From the NCBI RefSeq assembly GCF_002355855.1, contig NZ_AP017655.1, forward strand, positions 2,013,501 through 2,077,500: a stretch of DNA of 64,000 nucleotides, in the 5' to 3' direction. This document shows positions 1 to 8,476 of this stretch, in pieces. The position numbers were made by a program, and so were the translations under genes. This DNA is from Sphingobium cloacae. Its GTDB lineage: Bacteria > Pseudomonadota > Alphaproteobacteria > Sphingomonadales > Sphingomonadaceae. Each line of letters begins with the position of its first letter. Within the stretch, counting starts at the first letter, position 1. Below the pieces are notes generated by a model, which worked only from the letters and a program-made list of their open reading frames with translations, did not search any database and had not been told where the DNA came from.

Positions 1-1
1 G

Positions 2-754
2 GTGTTCGCCTATCTCGCCATGTCGGGAGGATGGCAGCATATCCGGCCCAACCGGATGGGCATCCATGCCAGCCGGACGGTGGTGGGCCTGGTCGGCATG
101 GCGCTGAATTTCGGCGCGTTCATCCTGCTCCCTCCTGCCGAAGCGACGACGATCGGCTTCACCATGCCGATTTTCGGCACCATCATGGCCGCCCTGTTCC
201 TGCATGAGCCGACCGGCATCCATCGCTGGGGAGCGGTGTTGCTGGGGTTCCTGGGGGTGGTGATCATGGTGCAGCCGGACTCTGGACATTTCCCGATGCT
301 GGGGGTCGCGGTCGCGCTCGCCGGGGCTTTCAATACCGCGCTGGTCAGCATCCTGCTGCGCCAGCTTGGCCGCACCGAGAAGGCCGGCACGATCGTCTTC
401 TGGTTCACCGCGCTGTCGCTGCCGCCGCTGGGAATCGGCATGCTCTTCTTCGGGCAGGCCCATGACCTGGCGGCATGGGGCCTGCTGACGCTCATCGGCA
501 TCGCGGGAGCGGCGGGGCAGATCCTGCTGACGGCGGCGCTGCGCTGGGGGCCTCTGTCGATCGTGCTGCCGATGGATTACAGCACGATCCTGTGGACCAC
601 CCTGCTCGGCTGGATGCTATGGAACGTCTGGCCGATGGACACGACATGGATCGGCGCGGCGCTCATCATCGCCAGCGGGCTCTATATCGCCTGGCGCGAA
701 CATGTCCGCGCCCGGCGCGTGACGGTCACCCCAGCAGTTCAGCATCCAGGCTGA
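2..754 (+). CDS. EamA/DMT-family inner-membrane transporter, 5' end missing
   Basis: The 250 visible residues form a run of hydrophobic helices separated by short charged turns, as in the ten-helix drug/metabolite transporter (EamA) superfamily. A motif of the type PAEATTIGFTMPIFGTIMAA near residue 45 followed by LHEP marks the end of the first EamA repeat, and the second repeat follows from about residue 100. Family members are near 300 residues, so roughly the first 40-50 residues lie outside the window and the GTG at base 2 is probably internal. Substrate cannot be told; members export amino acids, nucleosides or metabolites. The last 29 bases overlap the convergent OsmC gene. Confidence 0.8.
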   Translation: MFAYLAMSGGWQHIRPNRMGIHASRTVVGLVGMALNFGAFILLPPAEATTIGFTMPIFGTIMAALFLHEPTGIHRWGAVLLGFLGVVIMVQPDSGHFPMLGVAVALAGAFNTALVSILLRQLGRTEKAGTIVFWFTALSLPPLGIGMLFFGQAHDLAAWGLLTLIGIAGAAGQILLTAALRWGPLSIVLPMDYSTILWTTLLGWMLWNVWPMDTTWIGAALIIASGLYIAWREHVRARRVTVTPAVQHPG

Positions 755-1157
755 TGTCCGCCCGCAGCAGTTTCGACACCGGGCAATGGGCCTTGGCCTT
801 CGCCGCCAGTTCCTGAAAGCCGGCTTCATCCAGGCCCGCTATCTTCGCCCGCAGCGTCAGTTTGCTGGCGGTGACGGCAAAGCCGCCCTCCTGCTGTTCC
901 AGCGTCACGACGGCGGTGGTTTCCATCTTCTCGGCGGTCCGTCCCGCCTCGCCCAGAATCAGCGACAGCGCCATGGTGAAGCAGGCGGCATGGGCAGCGC
1001 CGATCAGTTCCTCCGGATTGGAGCCGGGCACGCCTTCGAAGCGACTCGCGAAACCATAGGGATAGGCGCTGAGCGCGCCGCTCTGCGTGGAGATCGCGCC
1101 CTTCCCGTCTTTCAGGCCGCCGCTCCAGACGGCCGATCCGCTGCGATTGATCTTCAT
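726..1157 (-). CDS. OsmC/Ohr-family peroxiredoxin-like protein
   Basis: This 143-residue protein matches the OsmC family in length and layout: an N-terminal beta hairpin (SGSAVWSGGLKDGKG), the SNPEELIGAAHAACFTMAL helix and a second helix with AKAHCPVSKLL. The two redox cysteines fall at residues 59 and 125, the spacing expected for thiol-dependent reduction of organic hydroperoxides. It most resembles the OsmC rather than the Ohr branch, judging from the SNPEELIGAAHA motif. It is monocistronic, and its 3' end overlaps the convergent transporter gene by 29 bases. Cytoplasmic, no signal peptide. Confidence 0.88.
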   Translation of the reverse strand: MKINRSGSAVWSGGLKDGKGAISTQSGALSAYPYGFASRFEGVPGSNPEELIGAAHAACFTMALSLILGEAGRTAEKMETTAVVTLEQQEGGFAVTASKLTLRAKIAGLDEAGFQELAAKAKAHCPVSKLLRADISLDAELLG

Positions 1158-1246
1158 GACTTTCCTCCTGCTCCTGCGCCGATGGAACCCGATCCCCTGC
1201 GCATGGTTGCTTCAGGAGACAGACTTCATCCTACAGGAGAATGACC

Positions 1247-1612
1247 ATGGCCGACATGGGAGTGAATAGCAGCAGCGACCTGATCGCGTCCGATCGCGTC
1301 GAGGGCACCGCCGTCTTCGATCCGGCCGGCGAGAAGCTGGGCCATATATCGAACTTCATGGTGGAGAAGCGAAGCGGCCAGGTGCGCTATGCCACCCTGT
1401 CCTTCGGCGGATTCCTGGGCATCGGCAACGATCATTATCCGCTGCCCTGGTCGATGCTGAACTATGACACGGACAAGGGCGGCTATGTCGTCGAGCTGAG
1501 CAAGGAGACGCTGGAGGACGCGCCCCGCCACGGCGCCGACGATCGCCCCGATTATGACGAGACCTACGGGCGCAACGTGTTCCAATATTATGGACTGATC
1601 TACCCCTGGTGA
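1247..1612 (+). CDS. PRC-barrel domain protein
   Basis: A 121-residue soluble protein whose first 80 residues follow the PRC-barrel pattern: VEGTAVFDPAGEKLGHISNF, then YATLSFGGFLGIGNDHYPLPW and a strand ending YVVEL. PRC barrels occur in photosynthetic reaction-centre H subunits, RimM and many small alphaproteobacterial stress proteins; the specific role here is unknown. An ATG at 1241 is also in frame, but the AGGAG at 1235-1239 lies only one base from it and seven bases from the ATG at 1247, so 1247 is preferred. It is transcribed away from the OsmC gene, leaving about 90 bp for both promoters. Confidence 0.82.
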   Translation: MADMGVNSSSDLIASDRVEGTAVFDPAGEKLGHISNFMVEKRSGQVRYATLSFGGFLGIGNDHYPLPWSMLNYDTDKGGYVVELSKETLEDAPRHGADDRPDYDETYGRNVFQYYGLIYPW

Positions 1613-1709
1613 TGGCCGGGACGGGCGCGGGCCGAGACGCGCGCCCGTCCCCCGCCCTCTTCGATACAGCCAGCCGACGCCAGCCACAGCCTGCCGCTTT
1701 CCAATTGTC

Positions 1710-1725
1710 TACTAAATAAATAGTA
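1710..1725. promoter_or_regulatory. AT-rich inverted repeat upstream of the RBBP9-like gene
   Basis: TACTA-N6-TAGTA sits in an AT-rich patch in otherwise GC-rich DNA, 45 bp before the hydrolase start. The sequence TTGTCTA just before and inside it recurs in front of the YezD gene (2487-2493). A shared operator or promoter element is inferred; no protein can be assigned. Confidence 0.35.
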
Positions 1726-1769
1726 TTATTATGGAGCGACCCTGAGCATGAAGAGGAAGGCCGCTCATC

Positions 1770-2438
1770 ATGGAATATTTCGGAGATGCCCGTGACGACA
1801 GGCAACCCGTCGTCCTCACGATTCCGGGACTGAACAACAGCGGACCGGGCCATTGGCAGACATTGTGGGAAACCAGCCGGGGCGATTGCCGCCGAGTCGA
1901 TCTGGGACGCTGGGCCAGCCCGAATCGCAACGCCTGGGTCACGCGACTCGACGCGGCGATCCGCGAGGCGGAAGGGCCGGTGGTGCTGGCGGCGCACAGC
2001 CTGGGCTGCCTGGCGGTGGCATGGTGGGGCGCGCTCCAGAGCCAGGCCTATGGCTGGCCGGTGGCGGGTGCGCTGCTGGTGGCGCCGCCCGATTGCGACC
2101 GGATGGAAACGCCCCAGACCATCGGTGGCTTCGGCCCGACGCCGCGCGCGCCATTGCCTTTCCCCTCCATCCTCGTGGCGAGCCGGGACGACCCCTATAT
2201 CTTCTACGAACGCGCCCACAGCATCGCGAAGAATTGGGGAAGCGCGTTCATGGATGCGGGCCATAGCGGCCATATCAACGCCGAGTCCGGGCTGGGCGAC
2301 TGGGCCTATGGCCAGACTCTGCTGGAAGGATTGATCGACCACGCGCGCGATCAGGCCAGCGCCATGCGGCAGATCCGCCCTTCCATCCACCCGGTGCATC
2401 AGGACGCCCACCGCGTCGGCCTCTGCGCATCGCGTTAA
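1770..2438 (+). CDS. RBBP9/YdeN-family alpha/beta serine hydrolase
   Basis: The protein opens with VVLTIPGLNNSGPGHWQTLWE, the signature of the RBBP9/YdeN subgroup of small alpha/beta hydrolases. The nucleophile elbow AAHSLGC puts the catalytic serine at residue 77; candidate acid and base are the Asp in SRDDPY and the His in GHSGHINAESGLG. Members are about 180-190 residues, so the 222 residues include a C-terminal extension of about 35 residues after the fold. It is cytoplasmic and the substrate is unknown. It precedes the YezD gene by about 90 bp in the same direction, with a similar AT-rich element in front of each, so co-regulation is possible. Confidence 0.82.
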   Translation: MEYFGDARDDRQPVVLTIPGLNNSGPGHWQTLWETSRGDCRRVDLGRWASPNRNAWVTRLDAAIREAEGPVVLAAHSLGCLAVAWWGALQSQAYGWPVAGALLVAPPDCDRMETPQTIGGFGPTPRAPLPFPSILVASRDDPYIFYERAHSIAKNWGSAFMDAGHSGHINAESGLGDWAYGQTLLEGLIDHARDQASAMRQIRPSIHPVHQDAHRVGLCASR

Positions 2439-2489
2439 ACCGGGGCGCTGCAAGACAAACTTGCGCGCCCCCTATATTTGCTTTTTTGT

Positions 2490-2501
2490 CTATCATAATA
2501 G
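2490..2501. promoter_or_regulatory. AT-rich inverted repeat upstream of the YezD gene
   Basis: CTAT-N4-ATAG lies 25 bp before the YezD start, within a 35-bp AT-rich patch, and is preceded by TTTTTTG. It shares TTGTCTA followed by ATAG with the element at 1704-1725. It could be an operator or part of the promoter. Confidence 0.35.
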
Positions 2502-2526
2502 TTGAGATATAGCGAGGCAGAAGCCT

Positions 2527-2715
2527 ATGAATGGAAAGGTCATGACAGACATCCGCCACGCCCATGCGACGGCAACGCGCCCCGACATCACGCTCAGCAT
2601 CGACAAGGTGCGCGGCGTTCTGGAAGCGCTGCGCTTCGGCTCCATCACGCTGACCGTGCATGACGGGCGCGTGGTGCAGATCGACGTGACGGAAAAGACG
2701 CGCCTCCAGGCCTGA
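2527..2715 (+). CDS. YezD/DUF2292-family small protein (OscA-like)
   Basis: This 62-residue protein carries the whole DUF2292 core: a short helix (IDKVRGVLEALRFG) then SITLTVHDGRVVQIDVTEKTRL. Members include Bacillus YezD and Pseudomonas OscA; OscA is needed for growth on organosulfur compounds and for chromate tolerance. A sulfur-related role is therefore suggested by family, not shown here. An alternative start is the ATG at 2542. The gene lies between an alpha/beta hydrolase and a TonB-dependent receptor in the same orientation, which fits a scavenging locus for a sulfur compound. Confidence 0.8.
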   Translation: MNGKVMTDIRHAHATATRPDITLSIDKVRGVLEALRFGSITLTVHDGRVVQIDVTEKTRLQA

Positions 2716-2763
2716 GGGACAGAAGGGGGCATGTGCGATTTGCGCCGCCTGTAAGGCTGGCGA

Positions 2764-2802
2764 GCGGCTTTGGGGGGTAAGCCGCACCAAGGAGATTACC
2801 CC
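2764..2802 (+). promoter_or_regulatory. Possible H-type pseudoknot or alternative hairpins in the leader of the TonB receptor
   Basis: GCGGCTT (2764-2770) pairs with AAGCCGC (2779-2785) around a G-rich octanucleotide loop. The loop G-run plus TAA (2774-2780) can pair with TTACCCC (2796-2802). The two helices either exclude each other or stack as a pseudoknot, with AAGGAG (2789-2794) in the intervening loop. No known riboswitch class is recognised. This is a reading of base pairing only. Confidence 0.3.
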
Positions 2803-2817
2803 AGTATATCGGTTTTG

Positions 2818-2865
2818 ACCGGACCACCGGAAAGGCCGCGATCAACATTCACCGGACAGCCGGAA
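2818..2865 (+). repeat. Two 15-bp near-identical direct repeats before the TonB receptor start
   Basis: ACCGGACCACCGGAA at 2818-2832 recurs as ACCGGACAGCCGGAA at 2851-2865 with two mismatches and a 33-bp period, about three helical turns. The second copy runs into the ribosome-binding region of the gene starting at 2876. Each copy also contains an internal CCGG-N-CCGG-like symmetry, which fits a protein-binding site. Confidence 0.5.
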
Positions 2866-2875
2866 GGGGAAGAAT

Positions 2876-5350
2876 ATGATTGCGCGTTTCCTGTTGCTCG
2901 CCAGCGTGGCGGGCGCCTCACTCATCACGTCCCATGCCTTTGCGGAGGAAGCGCCGTCCGCGGCGGACAGCGCCGAACAGGCATCCAGCCCGCGCGGCGA
3001 CGTGATCGTCGTCACCGCCCGCCGCCGTCAGGAAACGGCGCAGGAAGTGACGCTGGCGATCTCGGTTATCAAGGGCGACAGCATCGAGGCGACCGGCAAT
3101 TTCAACGTCGTGAAGCTCCAGCAGCTTGCGCCGACATTGCAGGTCTACACCACCAATCCGCGCAACACCTCGGTCAATATCCGCGGCCTTGGCGTGCCAT
3201 TCGGCCTCACCAGCGACGGTTTTGAGCAGGGTGTCGGCATCTATGTCGACGATGTCTATAATTCGCGCGTCGCCGCCGCGACCTTCGACTTCCTCGATGT
3301 CTCTCAGGTCGAGGTGCTGCGCGGGCCGCAGGGCACGCTTTACGGCAAGAACACCACGGCAGGCGCGATCAACATCACGACCAACCAGCCGACCTTCGAT
3401 TTCGAGGGGCGCGCCGAACTGACGGTCGGCAACCTCAACTACAAGCAGGCGAAGGCCGCCATCTCCGGCCCCCTGTCGGACACGATCGCCGCCCGCATCG
3501 CGGTCGCCGCGACCAGCCGCCGTGGCACTCTGTTCAACACCACGACCGACCGATGGATCAACGAGCAGGACAATCTGGGCATTCGCGGGCAATTGCTGTT
3601 CAAACCCAATGACGATTTCAGCCTGACCCTGTCGGGCGATTTCAGCAGGCAGAACCCGGAATGCTGCGGCACCGTGTTCGTACGCGTGGGCACGACGCAG
3701 CGTCCGATCACGCGTCAATATGACGAACTGGTCAAAGCCATCAACGCCGCCAATCCCGGACGCAATTATGCGACGCCCAGCCGCAATCCCTATGATCGCC
3801 TGACCGACCTCGACAGCAGCCTCAGCGCGGGCAACAAGATCGGCGGCGTGTCGGCCAAGGCGGTCTGGAATGTCGGCCCCGGCACGCTGACATCCGTCAC
3901 CGCCTGGCGCTTCTGGGACTGGAAGCCGGAGAACGACCGCGATTTCACCGGTTTGTCGGTCGTGTCGAAATCGCAGAATCCGTCACAGCAGGACCAGTAT
4001 AGCCAGGAATTCCGCTATAATTACGAAAGCCAGAAGATCGACTTCGTGGTCGGCCTGTTCGGCTTCAAGCAGCGGATCGACACGCAGGGCACCGAGCAGC
4101 AGGGCGCGGATGCCAGCCGGTGGAGCCTTTCCGGCACGCAGGCCACGAACCCCGCCATTCTGCAAGGCTTGACCGCCACCAACACCCAATGGCTCAAGAG
4201 CACCAGCGCCGCGCTGTTCGGCCAGTTGAGCTGGAAGGTGACGGACGCCCTCACCCTCCAGCCGGGCGCGCGGCTCAACTATGACAAGAAATCGGGCTTC
4301 TATCAGCGCGTCGTGACCAACGGCGCGGGTCAGGTCATCAGTTGCACCCCGACGCCGACCGCAGGCACGGACCTGGCGGCGCAATGCGGCGTCTACCAGC
4401 CGCAGGTCAGCGCGCCGTCCGACAGCGCGTGGAACTTCACCTACGACTTCAACATCAATTACAAGATCGCGCGGGATGTCCTCGCCTATGCGACCTATGC
4501 CAAGAGCTTCAAGACGCTGGGCATCAACCAGAATGGCCTGCCGCTCAATGCCGACAATACGGTGAATTACGACGCGGGCACGGTGAAGCCGGAATCGGTC
4601 AACCATTTCGAAGTAGGCCTCAAGACCCAGTTCTGGGACCGCCGGGCGACCTTCAACCTCACCGCCTTCCGCACGGAGATCAAGAATTTCCAGGCGACGG
4701 TGAACGGCGGCCAGTTCGGCACCGTGCGCGGATATCTCGCCAACGCGGACAAGGTGCGGTCGCAGGGAATCGAGGCGGATTTCAAGGTCGTGGCGAGCGA
4801 CCGCTTCACCGCATACGCCAATGGCGCCTATACCGACGCCAAGTACAAGAAGTTCACCAACGCCCCCTGCCCGCCCGAACTGTCTGGCGGTACTTTCGTG
4901 ACGGGCAATCAGACTCCGGATGCTCCCGGTCAGGCGGGCAACACGCCGTCCCATCCCGGCGCATCGCTCAGTCCGCGGGCCTGCGACATTTCGGGACAGG
5001 ACCTGCCCGGCGTGTCGAAATGGGCTTTCTCCTACGGCGCGGAATATAACGTCCCGGTCACGCTGCTGGCGAAGGAAGGGCAGGTCTATCTGGGCGTCGA
5101 CGGCAATTACCGTTCGCACTGGAATTCGAACGCCTCGCCTTCGATCTACACCGATGTGAAGGGCTATGCGCTGACCAACTTCCGCGCCGGTTTCCGGGGC
5201 GAGGGGTTCGACATCTTCGGCTGGGTGCGCAACGCTTTCGACGTGAACTATATCGAAAATCTTCAGGTCGCGCCCGGCAACACCGGCCTCATCGCCGGAC
5301 AGCCCGGCGACCCGAGGACCTGGGGCGGCACGATCAAATTCTCCTTCTGA
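2876..5350 (+). CDS. TonB-dependent outer-membrane receptor
   Basis: An 824-residue receptor with a signal peptide (about 23 residues, cleavage after SHAFA), a TonB box-like segment (DVIVVTARRR near residue 42), a plug domain with VEVLRGPQGTLYGKNTTAGAINI near residue 145, and a long beta-barrel ending GGTIKFSF, whose last residue is the usual C-terminal Phe. The plug motif and size match the large sphingomonad TonB receptor group. It would carry a bound ligand across the outer membrane using TonB-ExbBD energy. The ligand is unknown; the upstream YezD/OscA-like gene suggests an organosulfur compound. The 160-bp leader carries unusual repeats and hairpins. A hairpin terminator follows. Confidence 0.93.
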   Translation: MIARFLLLASVAGASLITSHAFAEEAPSAADSAEQASSPRGDVIVVTARRRQETAQEVTLAISVIKGDSIEATGNFNVVKLQQLAPTLQVYTTNPRNTSVNIRGLGVPFGLTSDGFEQGVGIYVDDVYNSRVAAATFDFLDVSQVEVLRGPQGTLYGKNTTAGAINITTNQPTFDFEGRAELTVGNLNYKQAKAAISGPLSDTIAARIAVAATSRRGTLFNTTTDRWINEQDNLGIRGQLLFKPNDDFSLTLSGDFSRQNPECCGTVFVRVGTTQRPITRQYDELVKAINAANPGRNYATPSRNPYDRLTDLDSSLSAGNKIGGVSAKAVWNVGPGTLTSVTAWRFWDWKPENDRDFTGLSVVSKSQNPSQQDQYSQEFRYNYESQKIDFVVGLFGFKQRIDTQGTEQQGADASRWSLSGTQATNPAILQGLTATNTQWLKSTSAALFGQLSWKVTDALTLQPGARLNYDKKSGFYQRVVTNGAGQVISCTPTPTAGTDLAAQCGVYQPQVSAPSDSAWNFTYDFNINYKIARDVLAYATYAKSFKTLGINQNGLPLNADNTVNYDAGTVKPESVNHFEVGLKTQFWDRRATFNLTAFRTEIKNFQATVNGGQFGTVRGYLANADKVRSQGIEADFKVVASDRFTAYANGAYTDAKYKKFTNAPCPPELSGGTFVTGNQTPDAPGQAGNTPSHPGASLSPRACDISGQDLPGVSKWAFSYGAEYNVPVTLLAKEGQVYLGVDGNYRSHWNSNASPSIYTDVKGYALTNFRAGFRGEGFDIFGWVRNAFDVNYIENLQVAPGNTGLIAGQPGDPRTWGGTIKFSF

Positions 5351-5366
5351 CCCCCTCCCCCCCCTG

Positions 5367-5392
5367 GGAAGCGGCATCGCGATGCCGCTTCC
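5367..5392 (+). terminator. Hairpin terminator after the TonB receptor
   Basis: A perfect 26-bp palindrome, GGAAGCGGCATCG joined to its own reverse complement, begins 16 bp after the receptor stop and is followed by GCTTTTCC. The T-tract is short, but position and stem strength fit an intrinsic terminator, possibly acting on both strands. Confidence 0.7.
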
Positions 5393-5441
5393 GCTTTTCC
5401 GGCATTTGCGTGGGGGGAGCGGCTAGGGTAGAGCGCTCCGC

Positions 5442-6314
5442 ATGTCCACGACCTTCACGCTCGACACATCGACCAGCCGCGCCAACCCCACACCCGCGCC
5501 GATGAAGCGCCTGACCGTGCCCGCCATCCAGCGGCGCAAGTTCGAGGGGAAGACCGAAGAGCCGCTGGTCATGCTGACCGCTTATACCGCGCGGATGGCC
5601 CAGATCCTCGACCCGCATTGCGACATGCTGCTGGTGGGCGATTCGCTGGGGCAGGTGATCTACGGCCTGCCATCCACCCTGCCCGTCACGCTCGACATGA
5701 TGATCGCCCATGGCGCGGCGGTGGTGCGGGGCAGCTATCACAGCGTCGTCGTGGTCGACATGCCTTTCGGCGCCTATGAAGCCTCGCCGCAGCAGGCCTT
5801 CGCCGCCGCCAGCCGCATCCTCGCCGAAACGGGCGCCGCCGCCGTCAAGCTGGAAGGCGGGCAGGCCATGGCCGAGACCATCGCATTCCTCAGCCAGCGG
5901 GGCATTCCCGTCATGGCGCATATCGGCCTCACCCCGCAGGCGGTGAACGCGCTGGGCGGCTATGGCGCGCGCGGCAAGAGCCAGCAGGAACATGCCAGGA
6001 TCATGGCCGACGCGCGCGCCATCGCGGACGCGGGCGCCTTCGCCGCGGTGCTGGAAGGGGTGATGGAGGAACTGGCCAACGCCGTCACCCACAGCATCGA
6101 CATCCCCGTCATCGGCATCGGCGCTTCGGCGCAATGCGACGGGCAGGTGCTGGTGATCGACGACATGCTGGGCATGTTCGACCGGGTGCCGCGCTTCGTG
6201 AAACGCTATGAAAATCTCGCCGAAACGATCGAGTGCGCGGTGAAGAATTATGCCGCCGACGTGCGATCCCGCGACTTTCCGACCGAAGATCAGGTCTATC
6301 GGCCCAAAAAGTGA
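5442..6314 (+). CDS. panB: 3-methyl-2-oxobutanoate hydroxymethyltransferase
   Basis: PanB makes ketopantoate from 2-oxoisovalerate with methylene-tetrahydrofolate, the first committed step of pantothenate/CoA synthesis, in the cytoplasm. The sequence shows the family hallmarks: [29 protein letters not shown] (metal-binding Asp), [24 protein letters not shown] and [21 protein letters not shown]. Length (290 residues, about 20 more than many relatives) reflects an N-terminal extension; [13 protein letters not shown] at 5502 is a plausible alternative start. panC is not beside it. Monocistronic by position. Confidence 0.95.
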   Translation: MSTTFTLDTSTSRANPTPAPMKRLTVPAIQRRKFEGKTEEPLVMLTAYTARMAQILDPHCDMLLVGDSLGQVIYGLPSTLPVTLDMMIAHGAAVVRGSYHSVVVVDMPFGAYEASPQQAFAAASRILAETGAAAVKLEGGQAMAETIAFLSQRGIPVMAHIGLTPQAVNALGGYGARGKSQQEHARIMADARAIADAGAFAAVLEGVMEELANAVTHSIDIPVIGIGASAQCDGQVLVIDDMLGMFDRVPRFVKRYENLAETIECAVKNYAADVRSRDFPTEDQVYRPKK

Positions 6315-6388
6315 TTTGCGACTTGCCGCCGCGCCGCTAATGATCGCGGCTTTCGGCATTCTTACTCTTTCATTTCCCGGAGACGAGC

Positions 6389-7087
6389 GTGGCCCTGACG
6401 CCGCAAAATAGCGAAGCCTTCATGCGCGAGGTGGACGAGGCCGTCCGTCAGGACCAGCTCTTGACCTTCTGGCAGCGGTTCGGGCGCTGGATCGTGGTGG
6501 CGGTGGTCGTGGGCCTCGCCGCCTTCGGGGGTTGGCTCTACTGGCAGCATCACAGCAAGACCCAATCCGAAGCCGTGTCCGAAAAGATGGACGGCGTGCT
6601 GAGCACCGCCATGGGCGGCGGCGCGCCGGACGCCAAGGAACTGGACGCGCTGGCGCAGGCGAGCCAGCCGGGCTATCGCGCCTCCGCGCAACTCATCAAG
6701 GCAGGCACGGCCGCCCGCAAAGGCGATTCCAAGGCCGCCATCGCGCTTTATCAGGCGATGGCGCAGGACCAGTCGCTCGACCAGCCCTATCGCGACCTGG
6801 CGCTGATCCGGCAGACCACGCTGGAATTTGAAAGCCTCAAGCCCCAGCAGGTCGTCGACCGGCTGAAGCCGCTGGCGGTCGAAGGCGCGCCATGGTTCGG
6901 CAGCGCCGGGGAAATGGTCGCCATCGCCTATATGAAGATGGACAAGCGCGATCTGGCCGGGCCGCTGTTCGCCGCCATGGCGAAGGACCGGAACGTGCCG
7001 CAGTCCATCCGTTCACGCGCGCGACAGATGGCCGGGCTATTGGGGGTCGACGCGGTCGAAACGCCGGCCGAAGGCACCGAAGGATAA
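6389..7087 (+). CDS. YfgM-like TPR protein (SecYEG/BAM-associated ancillary subunit)
   Basis: A 232-residue type-II membrane protein: a short cytoplasmic N-terminus (VDEAVRQDQLLTFWQRFGRW), one transmembrane helix (about residues 32-50) and a periplasmic region with TPR-like helices. The order with bamB and der immediately downstream is the same as yfgM-bamB-der in E. coli, which together with the topology supports a YfgM/DUF2133 assignment. YfgM helps hand secreted proteins from SecYEG to periplasmic chaperones. The start is a GTG at 6389, preceded by GGAG; no better ATG exists before the conserved N-terminal region. Confidence 0.85.
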   Translation: MALTPQNSEAFMREVDEAVRQDQLLTFWQRFGRWIVVAVVVGLAAFGGWLYWQHHSKTQSEAVSEKMDGVLSTAMGGGAPDAKELDALAQASQPGYRASAQLIKAGTAARKGDSKAAIALYQAMAQDQSLDQPYRDLALIRQTTLEFESLKPQQVVDRLKPLAVEGAPWFGSAGEMVAIAYMKMDKRDLAGPLFAAMAKDRNVPQSIRSRARQMAGLLGVDAVETPAEGTEG

Positions 7088-7095
7088 GCGAGCAC

Positions 7096-8451
7096 ATGGG
7101 GATGCAGGACATGAGCAAATTTTCAGCCGTGGGCCGCGCGCTGACGGTCGCCGCGATGATGGCGATGGTCGCGAGTTGCGGCATCGTCGGCGGCAAGAAG
7201 GGTGGACCCAAGACGCCGGTCGTGGGCAAGCGCACGTCGATCCTGACCGCCGAACAGGGCGTGGAGGTCGATCCGGCGCTGGCGGACGTGCCGGTCGCCC
7301 TGCCCGAACCCTATGCCAACGACCAGTGGTCGCAGCCGGGCGGCGGGCCGTCCAAGACCATGGGCCATCTGGCGCTGGGCGCTTCGCCCCGGCAGATCTG
7401 GTCCGCCTCCATCGAAGGCAGCACGCCCAAGGCGCGCCTTGCCGCCGCGCCGGTGATCGTGGGCGGCAAGCTCTATGTCATCGACGCGGGCGCGCATGTC
7501 ATCGCCTATGACGCCAATAGCGGCGCGAAACTGTGGCAGACGTCCCTGCCCTCCGAAAGCAAGGGCAACGCGCGCGCCCTGTTCGGCGGCGGCGTCAGCG
7601 TGGTGGACAACCGCGTCTTCGCCAGCACGGGCGTCGGCGATGTCGCGGCGCTCGACGCCAATAACGGATCGATCCTGTGGAAGAAGCGCCCCGGCGGCCC
7701 GCTGCGCGGCGCGCCGACGCTGGCGAACGGCCATGCCTATGTGATGGGGCAGGACAATCAGGTCTTCGCACTCAACCAGTCGGACGGCGAAGTGCAGTGG
7801 ACCGACAGCGGCACGTTGCAGGTGACCGGCGTGTTCGGCGTCGCGGCCCCCGCCGCCGCGCAGGGCACGGTGATCGCGGGCTACAGCTCGGGCGAACTCA
7901 CCGCCTATCGGTATGAGAATGGCCGTTCGCTGTGGGGCGACGCCCTGTCGCGCACCAGCATCTCGACGGCCGTCGCCTCGCTCACCGACATCGATGCCGA
8001 TCCGGTGATCGACCGGGGCCGGGTGTTCGCCATCGGGCAGGCGGGGCGCATGGCCTCCTATGAACTCGTCACCGGCCAGCGCCTCTGGGAGATCAATATC
8101 GGCGGCATTTCGACGCCCTGGGTCGTGGGCGAATGGGTGTTCGTCGTCACCAGCGACGCCAAGCTGCTCTGCGTCGCGCGCGCCACCGGCAAGATCCGCT
8201 GGATCAGCCAGCTTCGCCGCTGGCAGAAGGAAAAGAAGAAGGACAAGGCGATCCGCTGGACCGGCCCGGTGCTGGCGGGCAACCGCCTGATCCTGGTATC
8301 GACCCGTGGCGACCTGGTCTATGCCGATCCGGCGACCGGCGCGGTACAGGCCGATGTCGAAATGGGCAAGCGCATGTCGCTATCGCCCGTGGTGGCCAAC
8401 AACACGCTCTATATCCTTGCCGATGACGGCAAGCTGACGGCGCTTCGCTGA
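7096..8451 (+). CDS. bamB: Outer-membrane protein assembly factor BamB
   Basis: BamB is the beta-propeller lipoprotein of the BAM complex that folds outer-membrane proteins. The N-terminus has a lipoprotein signal with lipobox MVAS before Cys, followed by Gly and Ile. The rest consists of repeated PQQ-type blades, seen as recurrent motifs such as ANSGAKLWQTSL, ANNGSILWKKRPGG, ENGRSLWGD, TGQRLWEINIGG and TGKIRWISQL. Length of 451 residues is somewhat above the E. coli protein (392). Starts at 7096, 7102 or 7111 are all possible, and the last still leaves a complete signal. It lies 8 bp after the YfgM-like gene, likely the same operon. Confidence 0.93.
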   Translation: MGMQDMSKFSAVGRALTVAAMMAMVASCGIVGGKKGGPKTPVVGKRTSILTAEQGVEVDPALADVPVALPEPYANDQWSQPGGGPSKTMGHLALGASPRQIWSASIEGSTPKARLAAAPVIVGGKLYVIDAGAHVIAYDANSGAKLWQTSLPSESKGNARALFGGGVSVVDNRVFASTGVGDVAALDANNGSILWKKRPGGPLRGAPTLANGHAYVMGQDNQVFALNQSDGEVQWTDSGTLQVTGVFGVAAPAAAQGTVIAGYSSGELTAYRYENGRSLWGDALSRTSISTAVASLTDIDADPVIDRGRVFAIGQAGRMASYELVTGQRLWEINIGGISTPWVVGEWVFVVTSDAKLLCVARATGKIRWISQLRRWQKEKKKDKAIRWTGPVLAGNRLILVSTRGDLVYADPATGAVQADVEMGKRMSLSPVVANNTLYILADDGKLTALR

Positions 8452-8476
8452 CGGCGGGAACGATGGAAGATCAGCC

